From Microdochium bolleyi (taxonomy: Eukaryota; Ascomycota; Sordariomycetes; Xylariales; Microdochiaceae): a DNA stretch of 64,000 nt. Numbering within the stretch: the stretch's first letter is position 1; every line of letters starts with the position of its first letter. A model generated the notes under the pieces. That model did no database searches, was not told the origin of the DNA, and was given only the letters and a program-made list of their open reading frames with translations. Location: contig KQ964266.1 in assembly GCA_001566295.1 (NCBI GenBank), positions 470,522-534,521 on the forward strand. The letters run 5' to 3'. Position numbers and translations under genes: made by a program. Of the stretch, positions 32,227 to 43,045 are shown piece after piece.

Positions 32227-33189
32227 CTACCCCTCGAGATCAAAATCGAGCTCTTCGTAGTACCGATAGATTCCCATGGAGTACTTCTGCCGCCGTGAGC
32301 TTTCAAGGTACTGTTTGATCTTGGGCCGCTCTTGAACCGCAGCGTGCAATGCAAACACCTTGTCGTACTTTCCAGACTTCTCGGCAGCAGTCAAAGCCTT
32401 CGGAAAGGCAAACTTCACTCCGTCGACACACTAGGCGGGGAGAGACAATGTTAGCAGCAGCACCACTCATCTTGTCATGTGCACACAGTCACTTAGGAAC
32501 GTGATCGACTTCTTGAAGGCTAGAACGAGCCACAATGCAGGTGAAGAGAGACTTACCTGGAACAAGACCACATCGGCCCAGCTCAAGGCGCCACCATGCA
32601 GCCATGGGCCTTGCCCGCTGGCCTCGCCCTCGAGGACCCTCTGGAAGTAGCCAAGGAACTTTGGTAGACGGTTCTGAACATAGTCCTTGGACTTGCGTTT
32701 CGCCTCCTCCTTCTGATCCTCGTAGTAGTCGCCGACAGCGACCGGGTGATGGCAGTCGTGCGGCTCATTGCTGAGCCCATCTAGCGCCGTCAAAGCGAGT
32801 TGGTTGATCATGTAGGGAGCGCTAGAGCTGGCCCCGTCAGCCGAACCCGGAGCCAACCCCAGGCGCGGACCCAGGTACATGAGGATGTTTGGCAGCTGCG
32901 AGATTGTGAGATCGCCGTGACGCAGGATCGGTGGCGCCAGGGGCGGCGGGCTCGTGGCAGTGCCCTTGTTCGATGCCGCAATCTGGGCCATGACAGCCGG
33001 AGCACCACCGCCTTCTCCTTCGACGAGAGCGGTATCGGTATACGAAGCTCCGCCCTCTTCCAGACATAGCCGAATGTGCTCGCCCCGGCCGGGAATGCCT
33101 GGCCAGTAGATGAGCTCGTACTCGACGCCATGGGACGGCTTTGGGCCGTCTGCCGTCTTCTGGCGCTTAGAGTCGGGCGAACCTGACAT
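32227..33189 (-). CDS. Glutathione S-transferase-like protein
   Basis: Two exons in transcript order, 33189-32557 and 32430-32227, give 278 residues. The 126-bp intron has donor GTAAGT, a TAACATT branch region and acceptor CTAG, in phase 0. After a hydrophilic 20-residue start, residues 23-50 (YELIYWPGIPGRGEHIRLCL) match the GST N-terminal thioredoxin-like fold, with Tyr and Arg near the glutathione site. DLTISQLPNILMYLGPRLGL fits the later N-domain, where the canonical Glu/Gln-Ser is replaced by Ile-Ser-Gln. The second, all-helical domain carries GPWLHGGALSWADVVLFQ, the GST_C hallmark before the intron, and ends RRQKYSMGIYRYYEELDFDL. The role would be glutathione conjugation or peroxide/xenobiotic handling in the cytosol. 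It lies between two small-secreted-protein genes, but nothing ties them functionally. Confidence 0.85.
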
Positions 33190-34859
33190 CTTGGAGTTGA
33201 AGCTGGAGCAGCTCTTGTGCCACAGGGTCTGGTGTGGTGAGGGGTTGGGACCTTAGCTCCGCGTAAGACACCTGGAGGTCAGCCAATGTCTCACAGAAAG
33301 CGTGATGGGGACCATTGTACCGGGAAGCGTGCTGTCCCGAGGAGAGGGCTGCCGGGAGCAAGACTGGTCAGGTGGCCGAGATGTGGCGAGCTGAGGTGGA
33401 TCAGCGATGTCTCGAAGTTGCAAGAACGATGCTGATTGTTTTGGGTCTGGGACTGTGAGTAATCATGGATGGCTCTCCGCGCGGCAGGGCGGCTGGCGGT
33501 CCGTGGCTGATCCCCGCACAACTGCATCCGACCTGCATTACCTACGCCTGACGTAGTAATGTGCTTCCTTCCTCTTCAAGAAGACATGCATAAGCGTATC
33601 TGAAGGTAGGGTCGCTTTAAGCTACGACCTGAGCTTGCGCTCCGAAGTAGCGCGCCATGGATTGCCCTCTGCTGCACGTCAGGGTCTCCGACATGCGTGT
33701 CCCCTTCTTCCCATTACCCGCCAGATCGCGGACGTTGACGCCTCGCGGAACTTACCGCCCCTCTGGGTTGAACGACCGCCTCACTCCACACACGTTACGC
33801 CTCAGGGTTGACTTTTGCTAGCCGCCAGCTAACGGTCCAAAGTCTGAGACAGCGGATTCTTCCCCGAGCTGTTGGGTCTCTTCAATTGGTCTGGGATGTT
33901 AATGGCTCCTGCTAAACACCGAAGAAGTAAGGAATGATATGGTCAAGTTGCTCTCCGACTCATTGCAGTTCATGGGCATCGCTTCGCGGTGACCTCCCAG
34001 CTTGTCGACGTCATAAAGTATCTCGCCAAGTGGCACTGCAATGACGGCTCGAAGGCTTTTGGCGACATAGGACCACGCCCTGCCGCAGGACATGTTGCTC
34101 CGCATCGTGTCTTAGAACTCCGCCCACATGAGCCTGGCTCAGCTGCTCAGGGTCGTCGAGGCTTACCCATATATGTGTCGACGACGGTGAGGCTTCGGAG
34201 CCACGGAGAAACGGTCAGGCCTTGGCCCACGCGCTTAGATATCAACTCATGCCTCAGTACGGCTCCAGCTTCTCCACGCTTACTGGCTGTCTCGTAACAA
34301 TTTACTCTAATAGGGCATCGTGGCGCGGCCCTTGTCTATCAGGTGGACAGCCCTTTTGACATCACTCCATGCCAATCCGGGCCAACTAATGTCGGCATCA
34401 CTGTCGTCCGGAAGGGTTCTCGGGGGCCCCGTACAGTCCTCCATCCGCCTAAGTCTCAGTCGGACAGCCCGACAGGCTGCATGAGGTCTCAGGTATGCCT
34501 TGCCGCTAGGACATTTGGATCTTTCCTCCACTTTCTGCCGGCATCGCCACTGCGATCGAGGGTCGTCATGGGAGCATCAATTCGTGCGGGCACAGTCTGG
34601 AGCGATCTTTTGGGAGACGTTAGATAGCTCTGGCCATACTCAAAGTACGCAGGTACCCCCTTTACTGGAATCGGCGGCAATCATTATGGATGTAGAGAAT
34701 ATAAAAGGGAGGATAACTTCTTACTTGAACACCGATCCGCTTCTGCACACCACCACAGCTCACAAACAACCAGCGAACACTCATTGACACTCGCTCATCA
34801 GCTTCCATTGGAATCACACCACCACTTCTCCAAATCACAACAGCATTCTCTAGACCAAC
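33190..34859. other. Intergenic with TATA box for the downstream secreted-protein gene
   Basis: No supported gene. The last 160 bases contain a good TATA box followed by a CA-rich leader (ACAAACAACC) before the ATG at 34860. Confidence 0.5.
34700..34707 (+). promoter_or_regulatory. TATA box
   Basis: The sequence tataaaag lies 160 bases before the ATG of the six-cysteine secreted protein. The spacing leaves a leader of about 130 bases, and TATA promoters are common on regulated fungal secretome genes. Confidence 0.6.
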
Positions 34860-35226
34860 ATGGTCCGGACATCGACTTTCTTCGTCACGGCATTGGCTGC
34901 ATTAGCTCCATCGGCCTCTGCCGCCATCTGCAACTCGGGTCAGGAATGGTGCGGATCGAATCTCTTGGCCATGGGTCCGTAGTCCTCAACTCGCTGCTCT
35001 CGCTCATGTTCTCTCTCCTGTGGTCTAACATCTGCTTGCGACAGGCTATGCCGAGCAGTCCATCATTGACGCACTCCTTGCGTACGGCCTTCCCACCACT
35101 ACTGAGTGGAAGAACGACTCGCTCTTCTCCTGCACATCTGCCGCGGGTTCTATTGGTTTCTTGACATTCTGTGGTTCCGGCCAGTGCTATATCAGCTCAC
35201 GCTGGGGTGACAGCTGCCCCAGCTAA
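34860..35226 (+). CDS. Small secreted six-cysteine protein
   Basis: Two exons, 34860-34974 and 35045-35226, give 98 residues. The 70-bp intron has donor GTCCGT, branch CTAACA and acceptor GACAG, in phase 1. Without splicing the frame stops three codons after the donor. Residues 1-22 form a signal peptide (FFVTALAALAPSASAA), and the mature chain is about 76 residues with six Cys: IC, WC, SC, FC, QC and SC, an even number suited to three disulfides. The layout C-x5-WCG, a LL-x-x-GY element, LFSC, a short beta-like GFLTFCGSGQC and a final D-x-C is one I associate with small secreted proteins of plant-associated ascomycetes, though I cannot name the family. A TATA box lies upstream. An effector role is only an inference. 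The gene is shorter than most annotation cut-offs and easily missed. Confidence 0.75.
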
Positions 35227-36066
35227 ACGCTGAGCGCTGAAGTACTTGGAAGATAAAGAGTCGGATCTAGCCGACTCCTTAACTTATGGGCATAATCACT
35301 TCCATTGAAGAGAAGAGCTATGATTTGTTGGTCCTTTCATCTCAGGCAGCACACCGGTTCCCCACAACACTACGTTCCTTGAGATAATACTTATGTTATG
35401 ATGGTAGCCTGCCTTTACAATTATGAATATCCGATCCTTACGAGTTCTGTTGCCAAAGTCTAGCCATTTCGCATTGTTCTGAATAATTCTTGTGTGATTG
35501 GGATCTGTAAACAGCAATATAAGATTATGAGACAGATAGAGCCCCCCTCCCCCAAGTCTCCATCCGGTACCCACGACACGATCTATATCATTCGGCCTCT
35601 CCGAATGGTAAACAATAGGGTACTACCACGTTGTCGACCATTGCACCTTCGTGGCTCGACATCATGACAGCTACAACTGTAGTTAGTGCGAACTCAACCT
35701 CAACCTTCGTCCAGGGCAGTCCCAGCTGGAGCTAGCATTTTGAACGCCTTAATAGTGGGGTAGGCACCCTTCCACATGGCTTCCGCCTCGGTGCCGTGCC
35801 CCAAACGAACGATGGATGACGTTTGACGTTTCCCTCACTGTCCGGGGTGTGCCTCTACTCTACTCCACCTCCGACCATCAACGTTCACCACGCCGCTGAT
35901 CAAACAAGAACTTTCCAACTCCCGGCGAGGCTTATCCGTTCAGGAACAAGCGAACATTCTGCCGCCGCAAACGTGACGCACGCGACATTCGTCCGGATCG
36001 AGCTCAGATCGTCGACCGTCCGTCCCAAAACTACGCTACTTGTCCGAGCGGAAGAAACGTTCCATC
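35227..36066. other. Intergenic, promoter of the CinA-like gene
   Basis: 840 bases without a supported frame. The stretch after 35820 is pyrimidine-rich and probably holds the core promoter of the gene at 36067. Confidence 0.5.
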
Positions 36067-37393
36067 ATGGCGGAGCCGAGCGCCTTCCCGCCCCCGAAAG
36101 TCCGCGCCGTCGCCGCCGAGGTCGTGGCGCTGCTCAAGGAGCGCAAGGAGACCGTCAGCGTGGCCGAGACGGTAAGTCAGCCATCTGAGCAGATGTTTTC
36201 TCGATTTCAGCGCTCGCCCCGCCTCTCCCAACTCAAGCGCGGATACATGATGTCAGGCTTTCCTGCAAGCAAGTGAGCGAAGCTCAGTTTGTTTGCAATG
36301 AGGCCCCGTCCCATGACACGAGGCACGACGCAAGAGGCTAACTTTAGTTCACCCGTGGCGATCGGGTGCTGAACAGGCCGCTGGCGGTATCATATCGGCG
36401 TCGCTCCTCGCGCAGCCCGGTGCCTCGAAGGTATACCGCGGCGGGCTTACGGTATGTCTCCAGTCAAATGTCCTCTTACACCGTGGGGGCAGGGAGTCTT
36501 GCGTGGAAACCGACATGCTGGCACTGGAGACACAGGAGGGAGCAACGGGCTTCGGACGATCATTCCCCAACTCTGTCTTGCCTTGCCTGCTTACGTATCC
36601 TCACCTCGGTGCTGCAGCTGTACACACTTGAGTCGAGACTGGCATTCGGTACGTCTATCCGTGTTCAGAACGCTTTTTCGTGGCGGAATACGTCCATCCC
36701 CCGTCGTCTAATAACTAACAACACGACCTGGGGTAAACAACGAAACAGCGGGCTGGACGCAGTCACACATCGATGCCTACCGCGGCCCGACCCCGGACGT
36801 CGTCAAGGGCCTGGCCGAGAATGTCCGGCTGAAGCTGGACAGCACGTACGCAGTGTGCGAATCGGGCACGGCCGGCCCTACGGGTGGGAGCACGCCAAAC
36901 CGAACACCGTGAGTGTACCGCTCTTCTACTCTTCTTCTTCTTCTTCTTCTTCTTCTTTTTTTTTCCGCTGGCATTTGTCTTTGTCCTTCTTGTCCAGCAC
37001 ACACCCTTGTTCAGGTCTGATGGTTGATTCTCTCCGAGGAGCGGTGGCTGTAAGCTTGGCTCTGGTCTTTGCTCTTCTCCTGCATGATACTTGAAGGATC
37101 CTGACTTTCCAATTGGCCACCTTCGTGTAACGGAGACATGATGGAGCAACAACACATGCCAGCCGAAGCTCTGTCCAGGACAACTAACCATGGTACTCAA
37201 ATGCAGAGGCTACGTCGCCCTCGCTGTGGCAACCACATCCTCACCCACTGTTACAAAGGAAGTCCACGATGACGCGGGTAACGGCACGGACCGCGAGGCA
37301 AACATGATCACATTTGCAGAGGAGGCTCTCAAGCTGCTGCGTGACGTTATCAAGAGCTCGCCCGCTGCGGCCAGTGGTGCGAGCGCCCTCTAA
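36067..37393 (+). CDS. CinA C-terminal-domain protein (PncC-like)
   Basis: Five exons (36067-36171, 36377-36451, 36618-36648, 36749-36908, 37207-37393) give 185 residues, all phases consistent, one exon being only 31 bases. Donors are GTAAGT, GTATGT, GTACGT and GTGAGT. The protein is a stand-alone CinA C-terminal domain. In bacteria this domain is nicotinamide-nucleotide amidase, which deamidates NMN to nicotinate mononucleotide. Landmarks in order: TVSVAETAAGGIISASLLAQ, VYRGGLTLYTLESRLAFAGW, PTPDVVKGLAENVR, VCESGTAGPTGGSTPNRTPG, and NREANMI-like (DREANMITFAEEALKLL). The bacterial motif AES-C/L-TGG reads AETAAGG here, and YSN-x-x-K reads YTLESR, so catalytic capacity is doubtful. No MoCF-like N-terminal domain is present. 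It is likely cytosolic. Identification of the domain is firm; activity is uncertain. Confidence 0.88.
36931..36956. repeat. (CTT)n microsatellite in intron 4 of the CinA-like gene
   Basis: Nine uninterrupted CTT units followed by a T run, within the 298-bp fourth intron of the CinA-like gene. Confidence 0.8.
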
Positions 37394-37685
37394 TTCTCAC
37401 TGGCAGGTTGCGCAGGGAAAACGACGGATGTACGAGCAGGTGTTGGGTGGATGGTACCAGGTCCAGATGTTATCATTATACTATCTTCGTGAGAGCACAA
37501 CTAAACCTGCTCCGTGTTATGACGCTGAGACAAGTGGCTCGAGTAATAATGTCAGGTATCATTACGGAGCAAGCTTGCGAAACCATGAAATCATAACTCG
37601 CACAAACAATCGTTCGCTACTCCTAAAATCACAACCGCAGTCATTACAGTCGTTAACGGGAAAAGGAGACTGGCAGTCTGAAGCT

Positions 37686-39029
37686 TCAAGGATCCTTGGC
37701 CACAACACGCTGGATTATCTCGTCGCACTCGGCGGGGCTGTGGAAGACGTGCCATGCTTCTCGCGGTATGTCTTTGAATGCATCCTCGAACCGCTGCGGC
37801 TCATTCTTGCCTTCGATGCCGATCGCCGCGATGTCCTCAACCTTACGGATGAGGATAAGCTTGACCCAGCCAGGGAACTTGCGGTAACTAGTGGTCGTGG
37901 TCAGTAAAATGCGGCAGTCAGAAGAAAGTGGAGATAAGCACTACACTCACATCTCGCCGTATGCTTCCGGATCCGACTGCGTGGAGTCACCAATGACAAT
38001 CATCTTCCGCTTCGGCAGCCAGGAGTGAATCTTCTCCATGCGGTCGACCTTGTAGTCCTCCGTGCCCAAGGTCAGAGTCTGTAGCAGACCGGCAATACTC
38101 ATCCAGCTCGAGTCGCGGAGAACAATGGTGCCATGCGGGAAGTGGCGCTGCCGGAAGTCCCGCAAGAAGGGATAGAGGTTGTATGGCGAGGCAGAGAGGT
38201 AGAACCACGGCGAGGTCTCTTTGATCAAGGCTTGTATCCGCTGATAGAGCTCAGGCATGCCCTCGCAAACTTCAGGCGTATCCACAAAAGTGCTTCTCAG
38301 GATGCCAATAGGATCGCTGGTCTGGGTCACCTTGATGGTATCGTCTACGTCGGAGATGACACCCCAGCCTTCAGGCTCGGCGTAGAATGTCCTTCCCTCG
38401 AGAATCCCGTTGGCGCCTTTCGGGACTTTGGCGAAGGTTGTGGTCACAAGTCCGTCCGTGCTGTCTGGGATCTGTTTGATATCGGAACTGATGCCGTTTC
38501 GCCCACTGGGCCCGAGTTTCAAAGGAGGCGATTGGCCTCCGTGCAGCACCCGGACGGTCGTACCGGGTCTGATGTCCTGTAGAAACGGCATGAGTCGCTC
38601 CTCGAGCGTTGGGTATCCATCGTCGGCTTCCTGCAGGTCGATCTGCTGCGCCACCGCGTTCACAGCGTCGACGATGGTGCAGGAGGCGTGCTGCGAGAAC
38701 ATGGCCGCCACGTACTCGGTCTCCCACTTGCCGGTCTTGGCATTGCGATATGCAGTGTTGTCAAGGAGCCAGACTGTATCGTCGGCACCGATGGTCCGCG
38801 GAAAAGGGTTCTTGGTGCCGAAGTACGAGAGGATGTCTTGAAGCTTGCCGGTCGGGCTGAACTTCGAGGCTGAGGCCGTGCTTTGTCGCAGTTCCACAGA
38901 CGACAAGTCCGACTCCGTCTTCTCGAACTTGCGCTGCTTGCGTGTCTCTTCCTGCATTGCGAGAGCCTGCGTGTACTTGTATGAAGTTGAATGCGCCGCT
39001 GTGGCTGCTGCTTGTGGTTTGGACGCCAT
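37686..39029 (-). CDS. App1-type phosphatidate phosphatase (DUF2183)
   Basis: Two exons in transcript order, 39029-37951 and 37887-37686, give 426 residues. The 63-bp intron (donor GTGAGT, branch TACTGACC, acceptor ACTAG, phase 2) joins EAYGEI to YRKFPGWVKLILIRKVEDIA. The start MASKPQAAATAAHS is preferred. An in-frame ATG 51 codons upstream adds only basic low-complexity sequence. The catalytic centre of the family is visible as WGVISDVDDTIKVT (Asp227, Asp229, Thr231), an HAD-like DxDxT site, followed by WFYLSASPYNLYPFLRDF and KRKMIVIGDSTQSDPEAYGE. Yeast App1 is a Mg-dependent phosphatidate phosphatase of cortical actin patches that makes diacylglycerol. This protein lacks the long proline-rich tail of yeast App1 and may be one of the shorter fungal paralogues. 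It is convergent with the CinA-like gene. Confidence 0.88.
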
Positions 39030-40251
39030 GGTGCAGAGTCTGCCGGCTATGCCGACGAGCAGTCCTTTTATTGCCAGCCGGATCGCTGAGGGCGGGAGGC
39101 GAGTGTGCCTATGACTGCGACTAGGACGCGTGATCTCGTGACCGGAGAACGGTGTTTGAAGCAAGGCTGGGTGATAGAGCACGAGTGAGGACCAGAGGAC
39201 GTCGAGGTCAGGCGAGGCTCGTCTGGAGTCACACCTTTGACGTGCAAGGAAGGGTGAGGGTCTGCCTTGAGCTTCTTAGGAGGGTGAGGGTGACTACATG
39301 GTTATGACCAGCCAGGTTCGAGGAGCTAGAAATAGCAAGCTGTGGAGTGCCGTGCTGCATCATGACGACAAGCCTCGACTCTGGGGAAGGGGCGAGCGAG
39401 GCGGTGTCGGCAGGCTGCCATCTGCATGCACGCCAAGGCTGAGCTGCGACACCTGCAGGCACCCAAGCCCTCCAAGCACCTCGACAAGCACTGCGACAAG
39501 GCACGACAGCTCCAACAACGAAAGGACCTCGAGGCAGTCTGGGCGTGCTCGGCCAGTCATCGTGGTCGCTGTCTTGTGACGATGGGTGGTGCCGCACTTG
39601 TGCCAATAGAGTCAGCAGACTAGCGTCGCGGGGAGGTTGGGAACAAGGCAGGACAGCCACTCGCTCCCGCCGCCACAGAGAGATCGTCGTCCATCTCCAA
39701 CACGGCCACAATGGCGGCGCAGGCTGAGATCCGTGGTCTGTCACACCGGAGTGTTTCGTACGACCCCACACACAACCTGGGCTGGCCGACCGCGGTTGGA
39801 CGTTGAGTCTCGGTGTGGAAGGGTCTCTGGAGATTGTTCGGAGCTTCGGTCAGGGCCCATCTAGTCTAGGCCCTCTGGCTTGTGACCACAACGAGATGCT
39901 ACATCGCGACGTCGAGGATTTGCAGCCATCGCGAAATCCTCATAGTGTACTGCACACAGGAGGTCAACCGTGAGAGGTTTGAGGTCCTGGCAGTGGCAGG
40001 TGCAGGGCTCAGCAGACCAGCGCCTGCCATGTGCGGCTGGTGTCGCGTGCACGCTGTGGCGATAAGCGGCTACGATAAGGTAAGCCATCAAGGCGCCCAG
40101 GCGAGCCACCCATTCACCCACCCACCTACCGCCCTCGAACTGCTTCGCGGGGCATCAAGGGCATCAAGGGCATCCATCACAACCTTGCCACTCTGCAGCT
40201 CATCGCGGTACGTTTCCTCGCCTCGTACACAGAGCTCTGCTCGCCACCGGA
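39030..40251. other. Divergent intergenic region (App1-like / BTN1)
   Basis: 1.2 kb carrying two divergent promoters. No supported frame is seen. A small in-tandem GGCATCAA repeat of three units lies near 40150-40172. Confidence 0.5.
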
Positions 40252-41728
40252 ATGAGCCGCTCGCCAGCTGCGTCAGGCTTCCTGCCCATGCCAGGCTCGC
40301 CGTCTTCGACTTGGGCAGCCTATCGCGCAAGGCTGTCGTCCGTCTTCGCAGGAAGCGATCCCGCCGTCCTCATCGCTTTCTGGCTCTTTGGTTAGTACGG
40401 AATATATATCCGTGTCTGCGACATACTCGTTGCCGGGGCTGACAGATATCCATCTCGCAGGCCTCATAAATAATGTGCTCTATGTCATCATCCTCTCCGC
40501 CGCGCAGGATCTCGTCGGATCTGACGTTCCCAAAGGCGCCGTCCTGCTCGCTGATGTGATGCCCTCATTCTTCACCAAACTTGTCGCGCCATACTTCATC
40601 CACCGCGTCCCTTACTGGCTTCGTATTCTCATCTTTGTCGCCGGTTCGTCCCTGGGTATGTGCGTGATTGCTCTCACGCCCCCCGACAAAACTGTGGCCG
40701 CCAAGATGTTTGGCATCGTCTTCGCCAGCCTCAGCAGCGGTGCTGGCGAGCTCAGCTTCCTGGGTCTGACGCACTATTATGGGCACATGAGCCTCGCAGC
40801 ATGGGGCAGCGGCACTGGCGCAGCTGGGCTCGTCGGCGCCGGGCTGTACGTCTTGTTGACCGGCTGGATTGGTTTCAGTGTGCGCAGTAGCCTACTCGCC
40901 TCGGCGTTCTTGCCCATCATCATGCTTGTAAGCTTCTTCGTGATACTGCCGAAAGGACCGCTTCGCCAGGGGGCTGCAGCAAAAGGCTACGACCCAGTCC
41001 CTAGCAATGATCCCGAACAGCAAGACCGCGGACAGCACGACCGTGAACTCCTAGACGAAGTGCCACCGTCCGATGCAGCCTCCAGCCTTCTCACCCCCGG
41101 ACCCAGCGTTGCCTCGTCAGCGCTGGCTGCGCACAGTGGGAGTCCAGGCTTCGCCAGCAAGCTACGGAGAGCGAGGGCACTGTTCTTCCCATACATGCTC
41201 CCTCTCCTGCTAGTCTACGTGGCCGAGTACACCATCAACCAGGGCGTCGCGCCTGTACTCCTGTTCCCTCTACAGTCCTCCCCGTTCACCGAATACCGCG
41301 AGTTCTACCCCATGTACGGCTTCCTATACCAGATTGGCGTGTTCATCTCGCGCACCTCCATCGCCTTCGTGAGAGTACGGCACCTCTACCTGCCGTCTTT
41401 CCTACAAGTTGGCAACCTCGTTCTTCTCCTCTGCCATGCGCTGTTCAACTTCATACCGACCGTCTATATCGTCTTCATTGTGGTATTCTGGGAGGGCCTG
41501 CTCGGCGGTGCAGTCTATGTCAACACGTTCGCGGAGATCATGGAGAACGTCCCCGTGGCAGAGCGCGAATTCAGCTTGGGAGCCACAAGTGTTAGCGACA
41601 GCGGCGGTATCTGCATTGCTGGCTTCATCGGCATCGCTATAGAGGGCTGGCTGTGCCAGTGGCAGGTGTCCAACGGTAGGGACTGGTGCAAAAGAATCGG
41701 CGTTGCCCATGCCGGCAAGTTGCGATAG
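40252..41728 (+). CDS. BTN1: BTN1 / CLN3 (battenin) vacuolar membrane protein
   Basis: Two exons, 40252-40390 and 40461-41728, give 468 residues. The 70-bp intron (donor GTTAGT, branch GCTGACAG, acceptor GCAG, phase 1) restores the family signature [20 protein letters not shown] followed by QDLVG. The start MSRSPAASGFLPMPG places a 40-residue cytosolic tail before the first helix. CLN3 family proteins have about ten to twelve membrane helices and sit in the lysosome/vacuole membrane. Yeast Btn1 affects vacuolar pH and arginine uptake, and human CLN3 loss causes Batten disease and glycerophosphodiester accumulation. Other helices are LIFVAGSSLGMCVIALTPP and LPLLLVYVAEYTINQGVAPV, and the C-terminal VYVNTFAEIMENVPVAEREF is strongly conserved in the family. 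A hydrophilic loop rich in Asp and Ser lies at about residues 225-285. The length is typical. Confidence 0.95.
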
Positions 41729-41853
41729 TGAAGTCTTCTCAGCTTGGCACAAGACATCGATTTATTTGTTCACCACTGCTTTTATCATGAGTGAACGATT
41801 GGCAACACTACAAATTGTCCCATATTCATGCATCTAGGTCCACAGACACAGCC

Positions 41854-43045
41854 TCAATGTTGCGATTCTTCACTTTCCAGAAAATCCGAGTCCGTTAGCC
41901 TTGCTCCGTGCTCCTCGCCGGAAGACCAACGATCCACGCGTGGAGACTGGCCTAGGACACTTCTCGAGCACATGCTACCCTCTATCATGGACGCCGTGCG
42001 GGAGCGGATGTCGACTCTCAGTCTCGACTCTGATCTTGAGCGTCTCACCAATAGCGGTTTGATTGCTGGCACGGAACTACAAATCACACCAAGGTTGACC
42101 TCGACCGCTGCCCACATCCACAAGTACGAACCATACCAAGTGACGTCGTAGGTCATGAACTCGACGTACCAGATCCAGTATGCGCGCATACACGCCGCCG
42201 CTATGAGGACAGACCCCAGCCCAAGCAACGCCATGTGGCCAATTCTCTGCGCACGAGGCAGTCTAACGGCCCATAACGTTGGCATGGGCAGGATGTACAC
42301 GAGGAAATCTGTGACTGCGGTGACGATTGTCTGAGCGAGCAGGGGTTCTCCCTCGGAGATGCAGTTTCTCGAGTTGGCCGGTAGTTCCCAATACTCCGAA
42401 ATCGGTCTTGCGCATGTAAAAAAGTGGTCAGCAGATGCGTTGTGGTCTGGGACGTCATTCAACGATTCCCACTTCGATTCCTTACCTGCATTGAGCCCAA
42501 AGTAGAGGCAGGAAAGCTAGTATGCTCGCGATGACTACGGCGATCAACGCGACGGTGCATTTCCAGAAGCGGGTACCTACGATGGCTATGCGCAGGTAGT
42601 TTGCGAGTATTGACAGTTTGCTGAAGCTGGACGCAAACAGGAAGATCGTTTGAGAGGCTATCGAAACCTGCCGTCCTTGTACCACTTGCATGGACTGCAG
42701 GTCCCAGATGTGCAATTTCCAGCCATACAACTCGGATGCTGCCCAGGATCTAATCAGCGTCGCTCTGCCATGTCGGACCGGCTTTCCACCAGGGTTGATT
42801 GCTATGATTGGATCAAGCCTCGGAGACTCACCAAGGACGACACAGACCGTCACCCCACAGCAACAAATCGCAGCAACGACCATCAGCCAGTCGTCCCAGC
42901 TCGTCTACCTGACAATCTTGGTACGAGTGTAACGGCGAAGGCTCAATACAAGAAGAGCCATGACTAATATGACGACCTCGACGATGAGCAGTGCTGGTCC
43001 TTGGGTTTCCGGGTCGTTTGAACCCGAGTCTGGCCAGCTTGCCAT
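41854..43045 (-). pseudogene. Pth11-like seven-TM receptor with in-frame stop
   Basis: Three exons in transcript order, 43045-42832, 42738-42486 and 42406-41854, would give 339 residues, with introns of 93 and 79 bp. The layout is that of the fungal rhodopsin/Pth11-like integral membrane family without a CFEM domain: helix 1 (LLIVEVVILVMALLVLSL), TSWDDWLMVVAAICC, SELYGWKLHIWDLQ, FLFASSFSKLSILANYLRI, LLWAQCRPISEYWELP, then AVTDFLVYILPMPTLWAVRL and an acidic/Ser-rich tail. Codon 47 is TAG (42907-42905), in frame on both sides: KIVR-stop-TSWDDW. No plausible intron removes it, because the flanking residues are family-typical and adjacent in homologues. The rest is intact, so the lesion is recent, a sequencing error, or a readthrough site. 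Translation from the Met after DDWL would lose the first helix. Confidence 0.75.

Noticed and set aside
38133..38582. 149-codon plus-strand frame opposite the App1-like gene
   Set aside because: It is antisense to the catalytic DxDxT region of a recognised enzyme, and its content is not protein-like.
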